Below are positions 1-5,083 of a stretch of DNA of 13,226 nucleotides, piece after piece. The DNA comes from Flavobacteriaceae bacterium (GTDB lineage Bacteria > Bacteroidota > Bacteroidia > Flavobacteriales > Flavobacteriaceae), in contig DQCR01000041.1 in the NCBI GenBank assembly GCA_003533785.1, positions 1 through 13,226 of the forward strand, in the 5' to 3' direction. The stretch's first letter is position 1; each line of letters starts with the position of its first letter. The translations under genes were made by a program, and so were the position numbers. The notes beneath the pieces were generated by a model. That model did not search any database. It had not been told where the DNA came from and saw only the letters and a list, made by a program, of their open reading frames with translations.

Positions 1-720
1 GAGCGTGGAACGGGTTCTTGGAGAACCCAACATTACGCAAACCGAAATGGAAACTTGTATCCAACACATGGACTAGGTCCAGTAGCTCAATATATGAATT
101 TAGGGCGTGGTGAAGATCAGTTTTCAACTTTGGTATCTTTTTCTTCTCCTGCAAAAGGAAGGGCATTGTATGCTGAAAAAAACTACCCTAAAGACCACAA
201 ATGGAATGCTTTAGATTTTAAAGGAGGCGACCTAAATACATCGATCATCAAAACCCATTTGGGAAGAACTATTATGATTCAGTGGGATGAGACGAGCCCC
301 AGACCCTATACGCGGCACAATCTAATCCAAGGAACCAAAGGAATCCTTGCAGGCTTTCCAACTCGAGTAGCTTTTGAAGGAGGGGTCCCTGGCGCCACCG
401 ACAGTCACCACCGATGGGCAGAAGGGGAGCAATTGGAAACTCTTTACGAAAAGTATGAGCACCCTATGTATAAACGTCTAGGAGCACTGTCCAAAAAAAT
501 GGGAGGGCATGGCGGGATGGATTTTATGATGCTATATCGTATCGTAGAATGTTTGAGAAAGGGATTACCTTTAGATCAAAATGTTTATGAAGGATGCCTA
601 TGGAGTGCAGTTTCTCCTCTAAGCGAAAGCTCTGTTGCCCAAGGAGGGATGCCTCAAAAATTTCCAGATTTTACTCGTGGTTCCTGGCAACAGACTCAGC
701 CTCTTACTATTGTTTCCTAA
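1..720 (+). CDS. GH109-family glycosidase (Gfo/Idh/MocA fold), C-terminal part, 5' truncated by window edge
   Basis: The reading frame is open from base 1 and runs 239 codons to TAA at 718-720, so the gene starts outside the window; the TTG at 55 is internal. The visible part carries motifs I recognise from GH109 alpha-N-acetylgalactosaminidases: a GSWR..H segment at visible residues 5-11, GNLYPTHGLGPV at 17-28, and a GGHGGMDF block further on. Family knowledge: GH109 enzymes have a Rossmann NAD-binding N-terminal domain (here missing) and cleave by a redox mechanism with tightly bound NAD+; many carry a Tat signal, which cannot be checked here. Full-length members are about 440-470 residues, so about half is present. 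The C-terminus looks intact. The sugar kinase starts 18 nt downstream, so the two are probably co-transcribed. Activity on GalNAc is inferred from family; GH109 members are diverse and the exact substrate is open. Confidence 0.88.
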   Translation, partial: ERGTGSWRTQHYANRNGNLYPTHGLGPVAQYMNLGRGEDQFSTLVSFSSPAKGRALYAEKNYPKDHKWNALDFKGGDLNTSIIKTHLGRTIMIQWDETSPRPYTRHNLIQGTKGILAGFPTRVAFEGGVPGATDSHHRWAEGEQLETLYEKYEHPMYKRLGALSKKMGGHGGMDFMMLYRIVECLRKGLPLDQNVYEGCLWSAVSPLSESSVAQGGMPQKFPDFTRGSWQQTQPLTIVS

Positions 721-738
721 TTTTATTTTAAGAAAAAA

Positions 739-1797
739 GTGATTCAAGTAAAAGCTCCAGCTCGAATTTGTTTTTTTGGAGACCACCAGGATTATTTGGA
801 TTTACCCGTTATTGCAGGAACAATAAACCGATATATTTTTATTGAAGGAACTCCCAATTCAACAAGCACTTTGTTTTTAGAACTAATTGATATTCAAGAC
901 ACGATATCAATAGATCTAAATGAAAAATTAATTGACCTACAAAGCGAAGACTACTTCCGGTCTGCTTTAGCAATACTTGGAAAAAAAGGTTTTTATTTTA
1001 CTCAGGGATACGACATTAAAATTTGGGGGGATATTCCAGTCAATGCAGGGGTTTCGAGTTCCTCTGCTTTAGTGGTAGCTTGGATTCGTTTCCTTTTGGC
1101 AACTACAAAGCGAGGACAGGATATATCCGATGCACAAATTGGCCACTGGGCATATGAAGCAGAGGTTACCTATTTTAATCAGCCGGGCGGGCTGATGGAC
1201 CAATATACCATTGCACAGGGAGGACTTTTGTATATCGATACATTAAGTACTGAAATTCAACGTTTGAATGCAGATTTTGGAAGTCTGGTTATCGCGGAGT
1301 CTGGGATCGCAAAACAGACTTTGAGTGTATTACAAAATGCCAGAACCTATGGAAGGGAAGCGATAGCTGCGGTTCAAAAACAAGTTCCCGATTTTACAAT
1401 CCAAGAGGCCGGTGAAGAAACCTACCAGCGCTATTTCGCTTCTGTCCCAGAACCCTATCGAGATCATTGGTATGCAGCGGTTTACAATTATGTGTTGACC
1501 CTTAAGGCAAAGGAAATGTTAGCCAGTTCCTCCATAGACCATGTCACTTTGGGAAAGTGGATGAATAGCCACCAAGTAATTCTTCAGGAACGGATCCAGA
1601 ATACCCCCCAGATTATGCAAAAGCAAATGAAAGCTGCACTAAAGGCAGGTGCCTTAGGTGCTAAAATTATTGGCTCCGGAGGCGGAGGTTGTATGGTTGC
1701 TATGGTTACTCAAGCTACCAAAGAAAAAGTGATCCAAGCCTTTCTGAAAGCTGGAGCAAAAAATGCCTATGAAATTTCTTTAATATCCAACGAATGA
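739..1797 (+). CDS. GHMP-family sugar kinase (galactokinase/N-acetylhexosamine kinase-like)
   Basis: The 352-residue product has all three GHMP kinase motifs: the N-terminal substrate motif with GDHQDYL at 14-20, the ATP-binding PVNAGVSSSSA at 100-110, and the glycine-rich IGSGGGGCMVAM at 311-322. GGLMDQ at 150-155 matches the galactokinase CGIMDQ segment, so Asp154 is the likely catalytic base; WMNSHQ at 274-279 is also galactokinase-like. The GTG at 739 is the only reasonable start: the frame is closed by the preceding gene's stop at 718-720 and no ATG lies between. No SD sequence is present. Family knowledge: galactokinase-type members phosphorylate the anomeric C1 hydroxyl, which fits the nucleotidyltransferase that overlaps its stop codon. 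The upstream GH109 suggests GalNAc or a related hexosamine as substrate, but this is inference; galactose, a uronic acid or a heptose derivative remain possible. Confidence 0.87.
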   Translation: MIQVKAPARICFFGDHQDYLDLPVIAGTINRYIFIEGTPNSTSTLFLELIDIQDTISIDLNEKLIDLQSEDYFRSALAILGKKGFYFTQGYDIKIWGDIPVNAGVSSSSALVVAWIRFLLATTKRGQDISDAQIGHWAYEAEVTYFNQPGGLMDQYTIAQGGLLYIDTLSTEIQRLNADFGSLVIAESGIAKQTLSVLQNARTYGREAIAAVQKQVPDFTIQEAGEETYQRYFASVPEPYRDHWYAAVYNYVLTLKAKEMLASSSIDHVTLGKWMNSHQVILQERIQNTPQIMQKQMKAALKAGALGAKIIGSGGGGCMVAMVTQATKEKVIQAFLKAGAKNAYEISLISNE

Positions 1798-2633
1798 ATA
1801 GTCTGTTGATTATGGCCGGAGGGGCTTCCTCTCGGATGAAAAAATCCCTAGAAAACAGTTCGCTGTCTAGCGATCAAAAAGAATTGGCACAGCGCGTACA
1901 CAAAAGCCTGATTCCCTTAGGAAAAACCCAAAAACCTCTTTTATTTCATTTGATTTCCAATGCTGTTGCCGCAGGCTATACCGATGTATATTTAATAACC
2001 AGTCCAGAAAATGAAGCCTTTCAGCAATGGGTTGGAAATGCAAGGTCCAATAATTCTTTTGCTGGCGCAAAAGTACATTTCGCCCTACAACACCTCAGCG
2101 AAGGAAGGGAAAAACCCCTTGGGACAGCAGACGCTGTGGAACAAGCGTTGGAACAATATCCTGCTTTGCTCCACGAAACCTTTACAATTTGCAACGGGGA
2201 CAATTTATATTCCTCAGCCGCATTGAAGCAATTACTCCAAGACAGGAAAGCCCCCAATGCGTTAATTAGTTACGCCCGCTCTGGACTGAAATTCAGTGAT
2301 GAACGCATCGCCAAATTTGCTGTAATGGATATCGATACAGAAGGATTTTTAAAAGGAATTATCGAAAAACCAGACCAAGAGACTGCCGAAAAATATCGCG
2401 ATGATATCGGAGAAATAAGGGTGAGTATGAATATTTTTAGTTTTCAGGGAGCCCAACTCTATCCCTATCTAAAAAATTGTCCTATCCATCCTGAACGTCA
2501 AGAGAAAGAATTGCCAAACGCCATCAAATTACTCAATGAAAAGGAACCGAAACAAATCCTGTGTTTTGGAAGGGCAGAACATATTCTAGATTTGACTGCT
2601 GCCCAAGATATTGCAGCTTTTGAAGGAATTTAA
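1794..2633 (+). CDS. Sugar-1-phosphate nucleotidyltransferase (NTP_transferase family)
   Basis: The 279-residue protein begins with the nucleotidyltransferase signature (LLIMAGGASSRM, residues 4-15). It is followed by a Lys37-containing HKSLIPLG segment that would supply the catalytic lysine of the usual PK motif. GTADAV at 110-115, the metal-binding ICNGDN at 132-137 and EKPD at 191-194 follow in family order. The spacing between the GG..RM loop and the lysine is longer than usual because of a polar insert at about 16-36. The ATG at 1794 overlaps the kinase stop in an ATGA arrangement, so the two are probably translationally coupled. The likely reaction is sugar-1-phosphate plus NTP giving NDP-sugar and pyrophosphate in the cytoplasm, using the kinase product. 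The nucleotide (UTP, GTP, CTP or dTTP) and the sugar cannot be read from the sequence. Confidence 0.83.
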   Translation: MNSLLIMAGGASSRMKKSLENSSLSSDQKELAQRVHKSLIPLGKTQKPLLFHLISNAVAAGYTDVYLITSPENEAFQQWVGNARSNNSFAGAKVHFALQHLSEGREKPLGTADAVEQALEQYPALLHETFTICNGDNLYSSAALKQLLQDRKAPNALISYARSGLKFSDERIAKFAVMDIDTEGFLKGIIEKPDQETAEKYRDDIGEIRVSMNIFSFQGAQLYPYLKNCPIHPERQEKELPNAIKLLNEKEPKQILCFGRAEHILDLTAAQDIAAFEGI

Positions 2634-2654
2634 AAAAAAGGGTATCCACGTTTT

Positions 2655-2720
2655 CCCTAAATATTTTAGGGCAATACTACGTAACTTTGGCGAAGTACGT
2701 TTTAAGAAAAGTAAACTTTT
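2655..2720 (+). promoter_or_regulatory. Three consecutive inverted repeats upstream of the serine hydrolase
   Basis: Three inverted repeats fill this interval. The first, 2655-2671, is CCCTAAA-TAT-TTTAGGG with perfect 7-bp arms. The second, 2679-2700, has arms ACGTAACTT and AAGTACGT around TGGCG, pairing 8 bp with one bulged A. The third, 2707-2720, is AAAAGT-AA-ACTTTT with perfect 6-bp arms abutting the ATG at 2721. None is followed by a T tract, so they are poor intrinsic terminators. The second overlaps a possible -7 box (TAACTTTG, 2682-2689). They could be protein-binding sites or 5' UTR hairpins; the sequence does not decide. Confidence 0.5.
2682..2689 (+). promoter_or_regulatory. Candidate -7 promoter element for the serine hydrolase
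   Basis: TAACTTTG matches the Bacteroidetes -7 consensus TAnnTTTG. It lies 31 nt before the ATG at 2721, a normal leader length. No TTTG or TTG is visible about 20 nt upstream, where the inverted repeat 2655-2671 lies instead, so this is a half-match only. Confidence 0.4.
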
Positions 2721-3923
2721 ATGTTAAGAATTTATTGGTTTAAGTATTTGTTCTTTCTACTGTTGGGAAAAATTCTCATTCAATGCCAAAACCCATCCAC
2801 TGTTTTGGAACGTGCCTTAGAGACTCCCATTCCCGAAATCCAAGAAATTTTAGAGAATAAGCAAAAGCATGAAATTCAAATCTTACTGACTCAAGTTGAA
2901 CGAACCCACTCGGGTGCAATTAAATTTCAAGAAAGCGCTTTTCAAGTCGATGAGAACCAGTATTTCTATCCTGCCAGTACTGCAAAATTGCCCGTAGCCG
3001 TCTTGGCTTTTCAAAAATTGAAAACCCTCCAAGCGGAGGGAGTCCAAATTAACGGAGAGACTCCGTTTCTTATTAAAAACAAAAATGGAGAAACGATTAT
3101 AGAGAAGGATTCCACCCACCACGAAGGAAAGGTAACACTCCACCATTTGATTAAAAAAATCTTCTTGGTAAGCGACAACGACGCTTACAATTATCTTTTT
3201 GATTTTTTAGGGAGGGATTATATCAATGAAGAATTGAAAAAAAGAGGTTTGTCAAATACCCAGCTCCATCACAAGTTTCTCTTTGGAGCAGACAATGAAA
3301 CTACTTGGCACTACACCTTTCTGAATGCCGAGCAAGATACGCTGTATCATCAGCCTTCCTTTAGAGCGAAGTTGAAACTAGAACCCCACAGCCTCAAAGG
3401 AATTCAAAAAGGAGTAGGCTATCTCAGTGCTGGGGCTTTGGCAAAGGAACCTATGGATTTTAGTGAAAAGAACAGAATTTCTATAAGAGACCTTCAAGGG
3501 ATCCTTCAGCGGATTATTTTCCCAGAACACTTTTCAAAAGAAGAACAATTTAAGATTTCAGAGGAAGACTATTCGTTTCTTAAGGATTGGATGAGTCGTA
3601 CTACTTTAGAAAGCACTTCACCAAATTATAACGATGGAGCGCATTGGGACAGTTATGGAAAGTTCTTGATTTATGGAGATCAAAAGGGGACGATGACTCC
3701 AGAAATTCGAATTTTCAACAAAGTAGGCTATGCCTATGGGACCTTGACCGATGTGGCCTACATCAAAGAGGCAGCAAGCGGCCTTGAGTTTTTTTTAACG
3801 GCAACAGTATTGGTCAATGAGAATGGTATTTTTAACGATGATCAGTATGAATTCGAAACTCAAGGAATTCCTTTTTTAGCGGCATTGGGACGCGCTGTAT
3901 TGGAGGAATTAAAGAAAGGATAA
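2721..3923 (+). CDS. Exported serine hydrolase, class A beta-lactamase-like fold
   Basis: The 400-residue product has a hydrophobic N-terminal export signal (about residues 8-20) ending at Cys22. The preceding LIQ is a poor lipobox because of Gln at -1, so a lipid anchor is only possible. The body shows the penicillin-recognising serine-enzyme motifs in order: S86-TAK (SxxK nucleophile and base) in YFYPASTAK, SDN at 151-153, and KVG at 334-336 in place of KTG or KSG. I could not find the ExxLN loop (Glu166 of true class A beta-lactamases), and the protein is about 100 residues longer than those enzymes. A beta-lactam-hydrolysing role is therefore doubtful; a peptidase or esterase acting in the periplasm is an equally fair guess. 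It follows the sugar operon on the same strand after 87 nt and ends only 3 nt from the convergent oxygenase gene. Confidence 0.78.
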   Translation: MLRIYWFKYLFFLLLGKILIQCQNPSTVLERALETPIPEIQEILENKQKHEIQILLTQVERTHSGAIKFQESAFQVDENQYFYPASTAKLPVAVLAFQKLKTLQAEGVQINGETPFLIKNKNGETIIEKDSTHHEGKVTLHHLIKKIFLVSDNDAYNYLFDFLGRDYINEELKKRGLSNTQLHHKFLFGADNETTWHYTFLNAEQDTLYHQPSFRAKLKLEPHSLKGIQKGVGYLSAGALAKEPMDFSEKNRISIRDLQGILQRIIFPEHFSKEEQFKISEEDYSFLKDWMSRTTLESTSPNYNDGAHWDSYGKFLIYGDQKGTMTPEIRIFNKVGYAYGTLTDVAYIKEAASGLEFFLTATVLVNENGIFNDDQYEFETQGIPFLAALGRAVLEELKKG

Positions 3924-3926
3924 GTG

Positions 3927-4877
3927 TTACTTTTTAAAAAGACCTAAATCGACCAAACGTTGGTGCAAAAAAGCTCCAGCGAGAAGGTCATCGTATTGTT
4001 TAGGATGCATTTCATCCACAGTTTCAGCCAAACAGTTTAGAGGCATCTGAGGAATCGGATGCATAAAGAAAGGTAAGGAGTAGCGAGAGTTTGCCCATTG
4101 CTCCTGGGGTGGGTTGACCACCCTGTGAATGGTAGAAGGAAGCAGATTGTTTGTTAGTCGCGAAAGCATATCTCCAATATTAATCATCAATTCATCGGGT
4201 TCTGCTACCGCATCGATCCATTGATTCTGCCGATTCAGAACTTGCAATCCTCCGCCTTGGGCACCCATCAAAAGGGTAATTAAGTTGATGTCTCCATGGG
4301 CAGCTGCACGTTCCGCCTCTTTCGGAGCTTCTGTGATTGGGGGGTAATGAATGGCGCGCAAAATCGAGTTACCCCCTTCAATAAATTCATCGAAGAAGTG
4401 TTCGTCCAATTTGAGATAAAGGGCTAAGGCTTGAAGGACCACTTTTGCGGTCTCTTCAAGTTTAAGAAAAACCAAATTCCCAACGGAGTTGAAATTTTCT
4501 AATTCTTTGACGTTTAAGTTATCGGGATAGTTGTCTTTTAGAAAAGGTTTGTTTTCCAAGTCCTGACCAAAATGCCAAAATTCTTTCAGGTCTCCTACGG
4601 TTCTTCCTGCGGCATGTTCCTTTCCAAAGCCTGTATAGCCTCTCTGTCCACCACCGTCTTTTACTTCATAGGACGATTTGATTTCTGGAGGGAGTTCGAA
4701 AAAGTTGCGAATTTCTCGGTAGAGTTCCTCCTGCAGGACAGCATCCAAAAAGTGTCCTTTAAGTGCTAAAAAACCGATTTCTTGAAACGCCTCTCCAATC
4801 TGCTGAACAAAAGCTGCTTTACGGGCGGGATCGTCGGACAGAAACTCATTTAAATCGGCTTGTGGAATGTGTTGCAT
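3927..4877 (-). CDS. Isopenicillin-N-synthase-like Fe(II)/2-oxoglutarate-dependent oxygenase
   Basis: The product has the DIOX_N domain at the N-terminus, starting IPQADLNEFL, followed by the 2OG-Fe(II) oxygenase barrel. Counting from the upstream ATG at 4898, the iron ligands are H201 and D203 (HGD) and H258; R272-Y-S274 is the RxS motif that binds the 2-oxoglutarate carboxylate. I place the start at the ATG at 4877-4875 (316 residues). The ATG at 4898-4896 would add MDPLFFQ, but it lies in the loop of an intrinsic terminator hairpin, and the family usually begins just before the IPxxDL segment. Substrate is unknown; bacterial members of this family are mostly uncharacterised. No separate promoter is evident between the leader promoter at 5052-5083 and this gene, so expression probably depends on read-through of the terminator (inference). 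Confidence 0.88.
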   Translation of the reverse strand: MQHIPQADLNEFLSDDPARKAAFVQQIGEAFQEIGFLALKGHFLDAVLQEELYREIRNFFELPPEIKSSYEVKDGGGQRGYTGFGKEHAAGRTVGDLKEFWHFGQDLENKPFLKDNYPDNLNVKELENFNSVGNLVFLKLEETAKVVLQALALYLKLDEHFFDEFIEGGNSILRAIHYPPITEAPKEAERAAAHGDINLITLLMGAQGGGLQVLNRQNQWIDAVAEPDELMINIGDMLSRLTNNLLPSTIHRVVNPPQEQWANSRYSLPFFMHPIPQMPLNCLAETVDEMHPKQYDDLLAGAFLHQRLVDLGLFKK

Positions 4878-4880
4878 TTG

Positions 4881-4909
4881 AAAAAAAAGCGGATCCATCG
4901 ATCCGCTTT
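4881..4909 (-). terminator. Intrinsic terminator (attenuator) before the oxygenase
   Basis: Read on the minus strand, AAGCGGATC-GATG-GATCCGCTT forms a perfect 9-bp stem (4908-4900 with 4895-4887), extendable by one A-U pair, closed by a 4-nt loop. It runs straight into eight T residues (4888-4881). This is a textbook rho-independent terminator. It lies after a 20-codon ORF and 3 nt before the likely oxygenase start at 4877. It can serve either as the end of a small separate transcript or as an attenuator controlling the oxygenase. Confidence 0.88.
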
Positions 4910-4958
4910 ATAAATAGATAAGGAAAGCTACAGCGGACCGTTAGTCGGCACCTGCTGT
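4899..4958 (-). promoter_or_regulatory. Mutually exclusive leader hairpins: anti-antiterminator and antiterminator
   Basis: On the minus strand, segment 1 (4958-4946, ACAGCAGGTGCCG) can pair with segment 2 (4940-4930, CGGTCCGCTGT): ACAGC with GCTGT, GG with CC, CCG with CGG, with small internal loops and an ACTAA loop. Segment 2 can instead pair with the 5' arm of the terminator: CGGTCCGCT (4940-4932) with AGCGGATCG (4907-4899), 9 bp including one G-U, with a 24-nt loop. Forming 2:3 would prevent the terminator. Segment 1 lies in codons 11-15 of the leader ORF and segment 2 in codons 17-20 plus the stop, so ribosome position could choose between folds. Pairings were found by eye; no energies were computed. 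Confidence 0.68.
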
Positions 4959-4990
4959 CTCGAATTCCTTAAATGATTATCATAAGACAT
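4928..4990 (-). CDS. 20-residue leader peptide upstream of the oxygenase
   Basis: A short ORF reads ATG to TAG and encodes MSYDNHLRNSRQQVPTNGPL. Evidence that it is translated: a 10-nt perfect SD (AAAGGAGGTG) with 5 nt between GGAGG and ATG, a complete Bacteroidetes promoter about 60 nt upstream, and an intrinsic terminator shortly after its stop. The peptide is hydrophilic with no membrane segment, so it does not resemble a type I toxin. It has no run of one amino acid; the only tandem codons are two CAG (Gln12-Gln13), in a genome that looks rich in CAA. Its GC-rich later codons (GTG, CCG, CCG, CTG) are explained by the overlapping RNA pairing. Proposed role: a sensor for attenuation of the oxygenase, either through codon-dependent slowing or nascent-chain stalling (the C-terminal NGPL is compatible but not diagnostic). 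I do not recognise the peptide as a named family. Confidence 0.7.
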   Translation of the reverse strand: MSYDNHLRNSRQQVPTNGPL

Positions 4991-4993
4991 AGA

Positions 4994-5003
4994 CACCTCC
5001 TTT
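4994..5003 (-). promoter_or_regulatory. Extended Shine-Dalgarno sequence of the leader peptide
   Basis: The minus strand reads AAAGGAGGTG, complementary over 10 nt to the usual bacterial 16S 3' end (CACCUCCUUU), with GGAGG 5 nt before the leader ATG. No other gene start in this window has such a site. In Bacteroidia the anti-SD of 16S rRNA is known to be largely sequestered on the ribosome by bS21 with bS18 and bS6, so a site this strong is unusual and probably meaningful. Confidence 0.85.
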
Positions 5004-5021
5004 CATATTTTGTTAGACATT

Positions 5022-5035
5022 GCTGTTGTCACAGC
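5022..5035 (-). promoter_or_regulatory. Small hairpin in the 5' UTR of the leader transcript
   Basis: The minus strand reads GCTGT-GACA-ACAGC, a 5-bp perfect stem with a 4-nt loop. The same two pentamers recur in the leader ORF (ACAGC at 4958-4954 and GCTGT at 4934-4930), so the 5' UTR could also pair with leader segment 1 or 2. Confidence 0.4.
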
Positions 5036-5051
5036 TTGAACTACTCAATAT

Positions 5052-5083
5052 CAAAGATAAACCACCCTAGCTTGGTTTTCAAA
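5052..5083 (-). promoter_or_regulatory. Complete Bacteroidetes-type promoter for the leader/oxygenase transcript
   Basis: On the minus strand TTTG (5083-5080) is followed after 20 nt by TATCTTTG (5059-5052). Both elements and the spacing match the Bacteroidetes consensus (TTTG about 19-21 nt from TAnnTTTG). The expected transcription start is near 5045, giving a 5' UTR of about 55 nt before the leader ATG. The -33 element starts directly after the stop codon of the antiporter gene. The spacer contains an inverted repeat, AAACCA (5078-5073) and TGGTTT (5064-5059), a possible operator. Confidence 0.78.

Noticed and set aside
2021..2257. Minus-strand and alternative-frame ORFs inside the nucleotidyltransferase gene
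   Set aside because: They lie wholly within a well-supported gene, have no domain motifs and no start context; they are shadow frames.
4928..4990. Type I toxin peptide or ordinary small protein
   Set aside because: The 20-residue peptide is hydrophilic, without a membrane segment or antisense RNA, and its codons overlap the terminator-control pairings; a leader peptide explains more.
4991..5020. Tiny ORFs ATG-TCT-AAC-AAA-ATA-TGA (from 5020) and the out-of-frame MKGGVYVL (from 5008) around the leader SD
   Set aside because: No SD of their own, 5-8 codons long; the ATG at 4990 has ideal spacing to the SD and a longer frame tied to the RNA structure.
4881..5050. Metabolite riboswitch (for example FMN, TPP or SAM) in the oxygenase leader
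   Set aside because: No conserved aptamer motif recognised, and the region contains a translated-looking ORF instead.
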